Source: an uncultured Planctomycetota bacterium
GTDB taxonomy: Bacteria; Planctomycetota; Phycisphaerae; UBA1845; Fen-1342
NCBI GenBank assembly: GCA_900696535.1
Contig: CAADGM010000155.1
Location: 1-60,762, forward strand
DNA length: 60,762 nucleotides
Direction: 5' to 3'
Shown: piece after piece, positions 1-8,035 of the stretch
Position numbering within the stretch: position 1 is the stretch's first letter
How the letters are laid out: every line of letters starts with the position of its first letter
Position numbers and translations under genes: made by a program
Notes under the pieces: generated by a model
What the model was told of the DNA's origin: nothing
The model's database searches: none
What the model saw: the letters and a program-made list of their open reading frames with translations, nothing else

Positions 1-61
1 GCACGCTTGGAAAGCGTGTGTGGGAGTAATCTCACCGCGGGTTCGAATCCCGCCCTCTCCG
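1..61 (+). tRNA. tRNA-Ser (anticodon GGA), 3' part only
   Basis: The window begins inside this tRNA. Visible are the anticodon arm (stem 2-6 with 14-18, loop 7-13, anticodon GGA at 9-11), a long variable arm typical of class II tRNAs (about 19-36), the T arm (37-53, loop TTCGAAT) and the 3' acceptor strand CCTCTCC (54-60) with G discriminator at 61. The GGA anticodon and long variable arm together identify tRNA-Ser reading UCC/UCU. CCA is not encoded. The 3' end is also the left attachment site of the island that follows. Confidence 0.93.
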
Positions 62-62
62 T
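44..62 (+). repeat. attL: 19-bp direct repeat in the tRNA-Ser 3' end
   Basis: The bases cgaatcccgccctctccgt run from the T-loop to one base past the discriminator and occur again, identically, at 19999-20017. Repeats of a tRNA 3' end bounding a segment with an integrase gene at the tRNA side are the standard product of tyrosine-recombinase integration. The tRNA is kept intact at this end. Confidence 0.85.
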
Positions 63-810
63 TAGATCTTTGCTAGACCTCGCAACTGGTTGCTGCTGCG
101 GCACTTCTGGCCCGCGAGATCGGCGTGAATGACCTGCTGTCCCCGAACTGTCCCAGTTCCGCCATTCGGCTTTATCCGCCAATTCTGCCCACCGGGCGTG
201 GGCGTCGCGCGCGAATGACGATCGGCGAACCGGGCCATATCGTGAACGGACTTCCTGGACGAGCGGCTGGTCGGCACTGAGCCAGAACCGTAGGCATGTT
301 CGCAGCAGGTAGTCGGGCTGGGGGCCGCCCACTTCTTTGTTCATCTCGCCGTGCAGCGCACCGAAGGACTTGGGCGCGTCCTGCCGGGCAACGATGCGGA
401 CCGCTACCTCGTAGGCATCCTGCGGGCAACGGAATGGCTGACGCTCCAGAGATCGGTATTCCGCCAGGAACAGCCCGCGGTTCAGCCGCTCGATTCGATA
501 GGTATTGGCGCCGCGTCGTCGGCCGCGGGGCCGGCTCGGGGCCTCGCTGACGGCGCCTTCGGGCTTGCCCGCTGTGCCCGACATGGCAGCGCGGTGGATT
601 TCGTCCAGCGCGCCGAGGCACCGCAGGATCTCGGCCGCGACCCCGCGACGGTCCCCCGACTCGCCCAGGTGCTGCGTGACGAGCGAACTGATGCGCCCGA
701 CCAGTTCGTCCCACCGATCCACTTCCAATTTCGCATCCTTCTGCCAGAACCTCGGACCGCCGTATCGCCGAGCCAGCCTTGCGGCTGGTCAGGACGCTCC
801 GAAAACGCGC

Positions 811-855
811 TTGCCCACCAGTTTGTGATCCAGTATAATCACGTAATATATACGT
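811..855 (+). promoter_or_regulatory. Promoter of the excisionase/integrase relic
   Basis: TTGCCC (811-816) and TATAAT (834-839) are separated by exactly 17 bases, a near-consensus sigma-70 promoter. Immediately downstream is an AT-rich imperfect palindrome (841-855, arms ACGTA and TACGT), unlike the GC-rich surroundings and a candidate operator. The HTH gene starts at 911. Confidence 0.6.
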
Positions 856-910
856 ATATCTCCGTACACCCGCCGCGTACCGCGATGGGGCGTCGAGGAG
901 CGAAGCAAGA

Positions 911-1226
911 ATGTCGTCCAAACCCGAATTTGACAGCAGCGGCAGCGCCGCAGATCGGGCCCGCCTCCTGGAAGCGCTGCTTCGCACCCTGCCCCCGCTG
1001 ATCAACCCGGTCCAGCTTTCGCTGGCCGAGATTCGGAAGGCGTTTGAGCCGGTCATTACGAACTGTCCGCCAATCCTCAGTCTGAAGCAGGCCGCCGAGG
1101 TCGCCCACCTGGCCCCGTCCACGCTGAAACGCAAGGTCAACGACGGGGGCGTTCAGGGAAAGCGCGAAGCGTGGCAAGCCCCTGACGCTCTGGCAGGACA
1201 AGTTCGTCCAGGAGCTAATGCGTTAG
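911..1226 (+). pseudogene. Excisionase-like HTH protein, frameshifted
   Basis: The intact part reads as a small helix-turn-helix protein (ILSLKQAAEVAHLAPSTLKR, about residues 58-77) of the kind used by excisionases and found beside tyrosine integrases. At the run of five G (1145-1149) the frame shifts. In the next frame the sequence continues sensibly as GAFRESAKRGKPLTLWQDKF and stops at TAG 1224-1226. As read, the frame instead continues to 1255 with an implausible tail. One base gained or lost in the G run would explain the break. GAGGAG at 895-900 precedes the ATG at a slightly long distance. It is followed immediately by the integrase relic. Confidence 0.65.
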
Positions 1227-1830
1227 GTGAAGCTTGTTGGCCGCCAGCCCGTTGAAGACACAATTCCGACCGTCTAAATCGGGCACCGCACGTACCGCGA
1301 CCGCCACACCCGCCGGAAGAAGGTCAGCAGGACGGGGTACGCTGAGTATTGCCTGGAGGCGCAACGGCACTACCAGCTGCTGCGCACGACGAACGGGGCC
1401 ACGGCGGTCAAGGGTGCGCACGCGATCGTGCAGCGCATCGAGGCCGGACAGCCGAACTCCGGGCGCCGGCGGGTCGCGCTATCGGAACTCAAAGACGCGT
1501 ACATGACGATGCAGCGCAACCGCGGGCCCGCGCCGAAGATGCTGGAGAAATACGAGTACGTCCTGAACGAACTGGTGGCCTAGGCTGACACGAAGGACGT
1601 GCGCTCGGCGAACTCGTTCGGCGAGTGGAACTTCTGGGCATTCAGCCAGTACATGACGGACACCGACTTGTCGGCGAAGACGCGCTGCGATCGGCTCCTC
1701 ATCGTCAAGCAGTGCTTCAAGTACGCGCGGCGCACGAAGCTCATCGCCGCCGCCCGTTGGCGGGCATCGCGATGGACAAGCCTGGCTCGGCGCCGTCAGA
1801 TCTCAGTGAGCGCTGCGAGCGCGGAGGTGG
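1227..1830 (+). pseudogene. Tyrosine integrase relic (N-terminal half only)
   Basis: From GTG 1227, one base after the preceding stop, the frame encodes an arm-binding region (HRTYRDRHTRRKKVSRTGYA) and a core-binding SAM-like domain (FSQYMTDTDLSAKTRCDRLL, then IVKQCFKYARRTKLIAA) typical of phage-type integrases. It is interrupted by TAA at 1275-1277 and TAG at 1581-1583, and by a frameshift near 1755, after which the next frame continues as PLAGIAMDKPGSAPSDLSER. The catalytic domain with the R...HxxR...Y residues is absent; within 100 bases the sigma-54 regulator gene begins. The relic is non-functional as read. Family placement is confident; end coordinates are approximate. Confidence 0.75.
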
Positions 1831-1926
1831 CGGTTGCTCTCCGCGTAGGCCAGGCGTAGCGAGCCGCCTAGGATCGATCCCCTCGTCAAGCATCGGTACA
1901 ATCCGGTCTTCGGCCAGGAGCGAATC

Positions 1927-3495
1927 GTGTCGGTAGCTGACTCAGGCGGACGGGCGACGGCAACTGAGAACAGGTACCGGGCGTTACTCGCCGTGTCGGA
2001 AGCGATCGTCTCGTACCGGGACTTGCCCGCGCTGTTCCACCAGTTGGCCGGCCAGCTCGTGCGGGTGGCGCACTGCGATGCGCTATGCGTGGTGCTGCAT
2101 GACGCCGCGACAAATACGATGCGCCTGCATGTCATGGAGACCGATGAGCCAATCGCACCCGGGTTCGAAATCGTCTTGCGTCCGGAGGACGATCCGGCCG
2201 GGTTGGTCTGGCAGACACAGGAACCTCTCATCACCTCGGACGTGGCCGAGCTTAGGCGCTGGCCGGGCTTCCTGGAGCGGGTGGAGCCATACGGCGTGCG
2301 GAGTTGCTGCTGGCTCCCGCTGACCCCGTCCCGGCGGCGCCTGGGCACGCTGGTATTCGTGTCCAAGCGGCCCGCCGCCTACGACGGGGCAGATGTGCCC
2401 TTCCTGCAGCTCGTGGCGAGCCAAGTTGCGGTCGCCGTCGAGAACGCGCTGGCGTTCCAGGAAATCGGATCGCTGAAGGACAAGCTTGCCAAAGAGAAGA
2501 CGTACCTGGAGGAGGAGGTTCGCAGCGAGCACCGCTTCGGCGACATCGTCGGCGAGAACGCGGCGCTGCGTGCCGTTCTCAAGCAGGTCGAGACGGTTGC
2601 GCCGACCGAATCCACCGTGCTCATCCAGGGCGAAACGGGTACGGGAAAGGAATTGTTCGCCCGCGCCGTGCACGACCTGAGCCCGCGCAAGGGCCGCACG
2701 TTCGTCAAGCTGAACTGCGCGGCCATCCCCACGGGGCTGCTCGAGAGCGAGCTGTTCGGCCATGAGAAGGGCGCGTTCACCGGCGCGATCGGCCAGAAGA
2801 TCGGCCGCTTTGAGGTAGCGCATCAGGGCACGCTGTTCCTCGATGAAGTGGGCGACATTCCGCTGGAGCTTCAGCCCAAGCTGCTGCGGGTGTTGCAGGA
2901 GCACGAGTTCGAGCGTCTGGGCAGCACGAAGACGATACGGGTGGACGTGCGCCTGGTGGCCGCCACGAACCGCGACCTGCCGGAGATGATTGCGGCCGGT
3001 CGCTTCCGCAGCGACCTGTACTACCGTCTGAACGTGTTCCCGATCACGCTGCCGCCCTTACGTGAGCGCGCGGATGACATCCCGCGCTTGGTCCGCCACT
3101 TCACGCAGGGCTTCGCGCGGCGCATGGGCCGGCGGATCGAGACCATCCCGTCCTCGGTGATGGATGCGCTGGTTCACTACCCCTGGCCGGGCAATGTGCG
3201 TGAGTTGCAGAACGTAATCGAGCGCGCGGTGATTCTCTCGCCGGGCCCGACGCTTCAGGTGCCTGCGGCTGATCTACACGTGGCCCCTGAGCCCGCCGCG
3301 GCCACAAGTGCCCCTGATTCCCTCACGCTGAGCGACGCCGAGAGAGAGCACATCCTGCGAGTGCTGCGGGACACGAACTGGGTCGTCGGTGGCCCCGACG
3401 GGGCCGCGGCCCGCCTCGGCATGAAGCGCTCCACGCTGCATTGGAAGATGCAGAAGCTCGGCATCGCCCGGCCGGAACGCCAGTTCCCTTCGTAG
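1927..3495 (+). CDS. GAF domain sigma-54-dependent activator
   Basis: This 522-residue enhancer-binding protein activates RNA polymerase with sigma-54. An N-terminal GAF sensor (about 25-180) is followed by a short coiled coil and the AAA+ domain (about 200-440) with Walker A GETGTGKE (about 236-243), the sigma-54 contact loop GAFTGA (about 282-287) and Walker B LFLDEVGD (about 303-310). A Fis-type HTH lies at the end ([20 protein letters not shown]). All ATPase motifs look intact. The architecture resembles FhlA/NorR-type regulators; the GAF ligand is unknown. GTG 1927 is chosen because AGGAG ends 6 bases upstream. It is the first intact island gene and could control the cargo, but I found no convincing -24/-12 promoter. 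Confidence 0.9.
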   Translation: MSVADSGGRATATENRYRALLAVSEAIVSYRDLPALFHQLAGQLVRVAHCDALCVVLHDAATNTMRLHVMETDEPIAPGFEIVLRPEDDPAGLVWQTQEPLITSDVAELRRWPGFLERVEPYGVRSCCWLPLTPSRRRLGTLVFVSKRPAAYDGADVPFLQLVASQVAVAVENALAFQEIGSLKDKLAKEKTYLEEEVRSEHRFGDIVGENAALRAVLKQVETVAPTESTVLIQGETGTGKELFARAVHDLSPRKGRTFVKLNCAAIPTGLLESELFGHEKGAFTGAIGQKIGRFEVAHQGTLFLDEVGDIPLELQPKLLRVLQEHEFERLGSTKTIRVDVRLVAATNRDLPEMIAAGRFRSDLYYRLNVFPITLPPLRERADDIPRLVRHFTQGFARRMGRRIETIPSSVMDALVHYPWPGNVRELQNVIERAVILSPGPTLQVPAADLHVAPEPAAATSAPDSLTLSDAEREHILRVLRDTNWVVGGPDGAAARLGMKRSTLHWKMQKLGIARPERQFPS

Positions 3496-4028
3496 TTGAA
3501 GTCGCGAACTGCTCCACCTCCGCCTCGCCGCCCAGCGCTACCGGCTGCTTGCCCGTTCCGCCAGTTCATTCGAACGAGACTCCTCATGGCACGGCTTCTC
3601 GCTCGATGGCTCTCGGAAACCTCCATCGTTCATGGAGGCGTCCGCTTCGAATCTCAACTGAACGCAGCACTCGCCCGCCCTGCGCCAACTTGCTGGCGCC
3701 GGCGCCAAGCCGTTGGCGCCGAAGCGCTGGCGCGTCTGGCGGCGCTCGGTCACGCACCCACGTCCAAGTCTTTTCCGTCTCGCCTCTTAGGAGAAAAGCG
3801 CCCCCGGCACGAGCCGCTGGTACGCCGCGTGCTGTAGCTCCGTGCAACGAAGGAGCCCAGCGTGAATGGTCTCAGGTTCAGCCAGGAGGACGCCGCAAAA
3901 AGCAGTGCAGCACGGCTCGACAACGGCCGGCTCACGAGAGTCACCTGCCACCCGAAGCGTGCGGGCGCGTCGCCCGCAGGCCGGCCTTGGTAGAGCGGGC
4001 GGCAGGGCCGTGGGAAAAGGAGACCTTG
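3496..4028. other. Non-coding spacer with dyad repeat
   Basis: No credible gene is seen in these 530 bases. The spacer holds the 39-nt inverted repeat at 3682-3720, other GGCGCC-rich inverted motifs, and the leader of the tiny ORF at 4029. The open frames crossing it are arginine-rich and lack ribosome-binding sites. Confidence 0.5.
3682..3720. repeat. 39-nt GC-rich dyad, copy 1
   Basis: This is an imperfect inverted repeat with two 19-base arms around one central base. The outer eight pairs (GCGCCAAC with GTTGGCGC) and inner seven pairs (TGGCGCC with GGCGCCA) can form, separated by a four-base mismatch. A second copy lies at 10386-10424 with 33 of 39 identical bases; its inner closing pair changes from T-A to C-G, which keeps the pairing. 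Both copies sit in long spacers within the island. Confidence 0.6.
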
Positions 4029-4094
4029 ATGGAAAGTGCTTTCGGTTCGCTGTTCAGCACGCTGTCGGACGAGATCAAGGGTTTCATGGCCTGA
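4029..4094 (+). CDS. 21-residue peptide ORF with possible read-through
   Basis: A strong ribosome-binding site (AAAAGGAGA, 4015-4023) precedes ATG 4029. The peptide MESAFGSLFSTLSDEIKGFMA is amphipathic and stops at TGA 4092-4094. The same frame continues as LFELLFGGNLG to a TAA at 4128-4130, so a single TGG-to-TGA change could have split a 33-residue peptide. Two strong hairpins follow directly. There is no recognised family. The ribosome-binding site and tight downstream hairpins are the only support; translation is not shown. The leader AAGGAGACC is shared with the secreted small-protein gene at 51302. Confidence 0.4.
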   Translation: MESAFGSLFSTLSDEIKGFMA

Positions 4095-4120
4095 CTCTTC
4101 GAGCTGCTGTTCGGCGGAAA

Positions 4121-4177
4121 CCTCGGCTAACCGCGTAGCCGAGGCCCCGGGGCGCCGGCACCCTGCGCCGGCGCCCC
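4121..4177 (+). terminator. Two tandem hairpins after the tiny ORF
   Basis: Hairpin 1 has a perfect 9-bp stem (4121-4129 with 4136-4144) and a 6-base loop. Hairpin 2 has a perfect 11-bp stem (GGGGCGCCGGC 4149-4159 with 4167-4177) and a 7-base loop. No U-tract follows, so Rho-independent termination is not assured; the pair may instead protect or structure the short transcript. Confidence 0.5.
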
Positions 4178-4605
4178 CATTCACAGAATTGCGATGCTTG
4201 CGACAGAAGTGTGACGTAAGCCCTGGACTGAGAGAGCCAGGCAATGAGGAGTTTCGCGATGACACCAAAGATCCTGCATCGGGCCTGGGGGCAGACGGCG
4301 CCGGCATCAGGGCGCGGGAAGGCTCTGAGAGATCTCGATATCGCGAAGCCCACCTTCGTCGGAAGCGCCAACCGGGGCTGGACGACTCGTGATGGGGGTA
4401 TGACACGCCGCGACTCGCGGGACCAGCGCGCAGCGCCGCCAACGACATTCTCGATGATCGCCTGCCGGTTGAGCACAAACCACTGCCTCTCTCCAACCCC
4501 ACCCGCCGATGGCCTGCGCCGCGCCAAGTGGCCACTTTCGCTTGGCGCGCGCGGCCGTCGGCGGCCCGCCTCTCGCCGGGACCTACGCGCACTGTCGACG
4601 GAACA
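4178..4605. other. Spacer; weak candidate ORF 4259-4609
   Basis: This is mostly unassigned. One plus-strand frame could start at ATG 4259 (AGGAG about 8 bases upstream) and end at TGA 4607-4609, overlapping the next gene's ATG by an ATGA junction. The start and the overlap look like a coupled gene, but the predicted product is arginine-rich and low in hydrophobic residues in its second half, as expected for a chance frame. I leave it as a possibility only. Confidence 0.25.
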
Positions 4606-6540
4606 ATGATCAAGCCGCCTGACCAATCTCGTCCTGTGCCCGTCGCGCTGCTGGGGAGATTGTCGGACGAGCAGTGCTTGTACTTTGACGCCAGCGTGGC
4701 CGCGGTCGGCGGCGCGCTCGCCGCGCTGGACTCGGCCAGCGCCTTGCTCAGATTCGTGTCTGAGCATGCACACGGGCCGGCGGTCATCGTGCTCGCGCTC
4801 AAGAGTGACATCACGCGCGTGATCGGCATCGTGATGCACCTGCGCCGGATGGATGCGCGGCTCCCGGTGGTTCTTCTGGTCGGCAATGGCGGCCAGCACT
4901 ACGTGCCGCTCTGGCAGGAGCTCGGCATTCATGCAGTCGAGGAGCGCGAACTACACGGCACGAAGCTCAGCGACGTGCTGCGGGCGGCGCTTGCCGACGG
5001 TTCGGCCACGACGGCCACAGCCGCGCCGCCGCTCACGGAGGAAGAGCAGGGGACCAACATCGAGAGGCTTGCGGACGACCTGAACCGTCGGATGCGCTGC
5101 GGAGCCGGCAAGAACCAGGTCTTCCTGCACGCGTTCGGGCTGGGGGTGGGGATGAAGACGACCCCCCGCATCACGCTCCGCTGCCCACTTCGCGCCGAGC
5201 TCGGTCTCGACGCCTACGTCCACTTTGAGCACATCCGGGATGTGTGCTGCGGGGGCACCGAGACTTGTGCCGCACTACGCGCCTACGCGGCCTGGAAGGG
5301 GCAGGCACTCAGCGCGTACGTGCCCGAGGATGCCAACCAGGAGAGAACCATGTCCGTGACAGAACAGACGCCGCAAGACGCCGCGCCGTCCGCTGCGAGG
5401 GAATCGGCGGCACGATCCCATTCCATTGAGCACGCCCGACCGCGCCACGGGCTGGTGGAGAAGGACAAGCTCCTGCTGTCCGTCGCCAAGCTGGGCGCCT
5501 CGGACCTGCACCTGAAGACGGGCGCGAAACCGCGCGTGCGTGTCGGCGGCGTGCTGCGGACGCTCGATCTGGAGGCCCTCCCCAGCGAAGAGTTCGAGGA
5601 GAAGCTGTTCGAGTTTCTCTCGCCGGAGCAGCAGCGACGGCTGATGGAGGACGGCTCAGTCGACCTGGCCTACGACGTCCCGGGCTCCGACCGATTCCGC
5701 ATCAACGTCTTCCGCCAGGAGACGGGGCTGTCCGTGGCCGCCCGGCGCGTGACGCGCTCGATCCCCTCGTTCGAGGCCCTCCACCTGCCGCCAATCATCG
5801 AAAAGATCGCCGAGAACGAGCAGGGGCTGGTGCTTCTGGCCGGCGTCACGGGAAGCGGCAAGAGCACCACGATCGCCGCGATGATCGAGCACATCAACCA
5901 GACGTGTGCGGACCACATTGTCACGATTGAAGACCCGATCGAGTACCTGTTTACCCCCAAGAAAGCCCTCATCAACCAGCGTGAGGTCGGCATCAACGTC
6001 AAGGACTTCCCCACGGCCCTGCGGGCGCTGGTGCGCGAGGATCCCGACGTGGTGCTCATCGGCGAAATGCGCGACGCGGAGACGTTCCGGGCGGCGATGC
6101 AGGCCGCGGAGACCGGACACCTCGTCTTCGGCACGGTCCACGCCTCGAGCTGCGCCCAGACGATCGGACGCGTGCTGGACCTCTTTCCCGAAGGCGAGCG
6201 GCATGCGATGCGACAGTCGCTGGTCTTCAACCTGCGCGCCATCGTGGCCCAGAAGCTGCTGCGCAGCGTCAAGCCGGGCGTCGCGCGCGTGCCGGTCACC
6301 GAGGTCCTGCTCAACACGCCCATCGTGCAGAAGCTGCTCGCCGAGGGGCGCGACACCGACCTTACGGACGTGGTTCGCGCGGGAGAGGAAGGGATGCGCA
6401 GCTTCACCGACAGCCTGCACTGGTTGATCGAGAACGACTTCATCGACGTCGACACGGCCTACGCCGTGGCGCCGAACCCCGAGGAACTGAAGATGCGACT
6501 GAAGGGCATACAGCAGGCGATCGGTCACATGGTGGGCTGA
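4606..6540 (+). CDS. PilT-like retraction ATPase with N-terminal extension
   Basis: The C-terminal 396 residues are a PilT/PilU-type hexameric ATPase of type IV pili: Walker A GVTGSGKST (about 413-421 of 644), Asp box EDPIEYLF, Walker B DPDVVLIGEMRD and His box GHLVFGTVHAS. The first 248 residues are a separate module: a degenerate receiver-like fold (VIVLALKSDITRVIGIVMHL, then LPVVLLVG) and a cysteine-containing segment (RMRCGAG, ITLRCPL, DVCCGGTETC). An internal ATG at 5350 has a near-perfect ribosome-binding site, so either two proteins are made from one frame or two ancestral genes fused by stop loss. No pilin, PilB or PilC is in the window. ATG 4606 is preferred over 4528 as the natural start; its ribosome-binding site is weak. 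Confidence 0.85.
   Translation: MIKPPDQSRPVPVALLGRLSDEQCLYFDASVAAVGGALAALDSASALLRFVSEHAHGPAVIVLALKSDITRVIGIVMHLRRMDARLPVVLLVGNGGQHYVPLWQELGIHAVEERELHGTKLSDVLRAALADGSATTATAAPPLTEEEQGTNIERLADDLNRRMRCGAGKNQVFLHAFGLGVGMKTTPRITLRCPLRAELGLDAYVHFEHIRDVCCGGTETCAALRAYAAWKGQALSAYVPEDANQERTMSVTEQTPQDAAPSAARESAARSHSIEHARPRHGLVEKDKLLLSVAKLGASDLHLKTGAKPRVRVGGVLRTLDLEALPSEEFEEKLFEFLSPEQQRRLMEDGSVDLAYDVPGSDRFRINVFRQETGLSVAARRVTRSIPSFEALHLPPIIEKIAENEQGLVLLAGVTGSGKSTTIAAMIEHINQTCADHIVTIEDPIEYLFTPKKALINQREVGINVKDFPTALRALVREDPDVVLIGEMRDAETFRAAMQAAETGHLVFGTVHASSCAQTIGRVLDLFPEGERHAMRQSLVFNLRAIVAQKLLRSVKPGVARVPVTEVLLNTPIVQKLLAEGRDTDLTDVVRAGEEGMRSFTDSLHWLIENDFIDVDTAYAVAPNPEELKMRLKGIQQAIGHMVG
5339..5352 (+). promoter_or_regulatory. 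Internal ribosome-binding site and start for PilT core
   Basis: AGGAGAG (5339-5345) lies directly upstream of ATG 5350-5352, inside and in frame with the longer ORF. Initiation here gives MSVTEQTPQD... and a 396-residue protein, close to the usual PilT length, while initiation at 4606 gives 644 residues. Confidence 0.6.
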
Positions 6541-6861
6541 CGTCGGAGCCGATGCCCCGCGGTGCCCACGCTGCGGACTTGCGCCCGACGCGCGCAGTCG
6601 CGACCTGCGACGAAGGAGAACGATGTGAGAACGGCATTGAAGGCGGGTCCGGTAGCGAGAAGTTTCATGATGCTGCTCGGAGTGCGGCACGGATCCCGGA
6701 CGAAATCGACGCGCGCTACGCAAGCCGACGACGCGTGCGCACGGCACGACTGTGACTTGGCGCCTGAGGCGGACACGGACGCGTTGTGCCTCAGCCAGCC
6801 GCGTGTTCCCCGAGCCCGTGCCCGCGCGTGCGAGCCGCGCGCTGGCGAGGAAACGCCGTCG
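6541..6861. other. Short spacer, no clear gene
   Basis: GTG at 6625, with AAGGAG about 8 bases upstream, opens a frame continuous with the next gene, so the downstream protein could be longer (153 residues). The added stretch is arginine- and cysteine-rich without a recognisable fold. I see no repeats or strong hairpins. Confidence 0.35.
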
Positions 6862-7086
6862 ATGTCCACGGTGGGCGAGGCAGAGGTGGACGGCCTGCCA
6901 GAGTCGTTCGACGCTGTGGCGGCTCGGATGGAGTTGCGGCTCGGCAGACTCGCGGCCGACATCCGGCAAATGCGTCAGGAGCTCGCGGAGGCTGAAGAGC
7001 GGTCCGGGCGGCTCAGGCAGAGGCTTGCGAACAGCGAGTGGTTGCCTGGTCGGGCTGGGGGCGGGCTGGCGGACAGGGCGTCGTGA
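6862..7086 (+). CDS. Small coiled-coil protein
   Basis: This is a predicted 74-residue protein with a central charged helix (RMELRLGRLAADIRQMRQEL, then AEAEERSGRLRQRL) showing heptad-like spacing, so a short coiled coil is likely. ATG 6862 has GAGGAAA about 10 bases upstream; the upstream GTG 6625 is an alternative. It lies between the PilT-like and EAL genes on the same strand and may be an adaptor for either. No family is recognised. Confidence 0.45.
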   Translation: MSTVGEAEVDGLPESFDAVAARMELRLGRLAADIRQMRQELAEAEERSGRLRQRLANSEWLPGRAGGGLADRAS

Positions 7087-7197
7087 ACAGCAAGCAGTTG
7101 CCTGACAGCGCTGCGGCCAGTTCTCCCGTTCGGACACGCCTCCACGCGAGGCCCGTGCTGGCCGCCGCCCGCGAGCGATCGACACGAAAGGACGCGC

Positions 7198-7956
7198 ATG
7201 CCGCCCCTGGCCGACCTTCGCGCGGTCATTGACCAAGCGACCGCCTACTTCCAGCCGATCGTCGACCTGAACACGGGGCGGGTGCTTGGGGCCGAGACGC
7301 TCGTCCGCTTCGTCGACGCGGATGGGATCGTGCGTGAACCGGGCGGCATCATCGAGCGAATCGAGGAGAGCGCGGATCATCTTGAAGCACTCGCGTTGCG
7401 CCTGTTTCGCTCGATCGCAGCGACTGCCGGGCCATTACTGGATCGTCACCGCGGGATCTACATCAGCGTCAACGTGCCGCCCGTCCTCCTTGCATCGCCC
7501 CGGCTCAAGGCGATCCTCGACGATTCCGGCTTGGATCGCTACATCGATCGCATGGTCTGCGAGATCACGGAGCGTCAGGCCCTGACCGATGCGGGCCGGG
7601 AGGCGCTGGCCATCGCGCGGCCGCTGGGGCTTCGCATCGCCATGGACGACTTCGGAACCGGGCAGAGCGGCTTGAAGCAACTGATCGGCCTGCCGCTGGA
7701 TTTCCTGAAGATCGACAAGTCAGAAGTGGACCCGCTGATGAAGGACCCGACGGCCGACCGGCTGCTGCGCGGCGTGGTCGCGCTGGCTGCCGCCCTGCGT
7801 GTGAAGGTCATCGCCGAGGGCGTCGAGACGCGCGAGCAAGCCTTCTTCCTGCGGGCGGCGGGCGTGGACGCCGCACAAGGTTGGCTATGGAGCAAGGCCG
7901 TCCCGCCGGAGGATCTGGAGCGGGTGATCGCGTCGGACTTCTCCGGGTCGAGATGA
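7198..7956 (+). CDS. EAL-domain cyclic-di-GMP phosphodiesterase
   Basis: This is a stand-alone EAL domain (252 residues), which hydrolyses c-di-GMP to pGpG. The signature is ETL at 33-35 (Glu kept, Ala replaced by Thr), and the catalytic and metal-binding set looks complete: NVPP, CEITERQ, DDFGTGQSG, FLKIDKS, IAEGVET and AAQGW. The enzyme is therefore probably active, although the ETL variant deserves testing. There is no GGDEF, sensor or membrane segment, so input would come from partners. AAAGGA upstream of ATG 7198 supports the start. Its position beside a PilT-like ATPase fits c-di-GMP control of pili or surface attachment, but that is inference. Confidence 0.9.
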   Translation: MPPLADLRAVIDQATAYFQPIVDLNTGRVLGAETLVRFVDADGIVREPGGIIERIEESADHLEALALRLFRSIAATAGPLLDRHRGIYISVNVPPVLLASPRLKAILDDSGLDRYIDRMVCEITERQALTDAGREALAIARPLGLRIAMDDFGTGQSGLKQLIGLPLDFLKIDKSEVDPLMKDPTADRLLRGVVALAAALRVKVIAEGVETREQAFFLRAAGVDAAQGWLWSKAVPPEDLERVIASDFSGSR

Positions 7957-8035
7957 TGGCAAGGCCGTGTGCGACTCATCGCTCACGACCCTCCGCAGAG
8001 TCGTCGCGAGGGCACAGTCCAAAGGAACGTCGGAC

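Larger units (their letters stand above)
1..728 (-). pseudogene. Unrecognised island protein, probably C-terminally disrupted
   Basis: One minus-strand frame is open from 788 through position 1 and has a protein-like composition (RWDELVGRISSL near the start, RIERLNRGLFLAEYRSLER in the middle, PDYLLRTCLRFWLSAD later). There is no ATG near the front. TTG at 728 (or GTG at 722) is the best start because AAGGA lies 7 bases upstream, and an in-frame TGA at 789-791 bars a longer form. The frame has no stop before the tRNA and would be read antisense through tRNA-Ser. This suggests the original 3' end was lost or frameshifted at the island junction. It is divergent from the excisionase-like gene. 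I do not recognise the family. Confidence 0.4.

Noticed and set aside
1227-1830. An active integrase
   Set aside because: Two in-frame stops, a frameshift and no catalytic Arg/His/Tyr region.
4092-4130. Selenocysteine or recoded TGA in the tiny ORF
   Set aside because: No convincing SECIS-like hairpin directly follows the TGA, and TGA is used as a normal stop by many genes here. Read-through or a point mutation stays possible.
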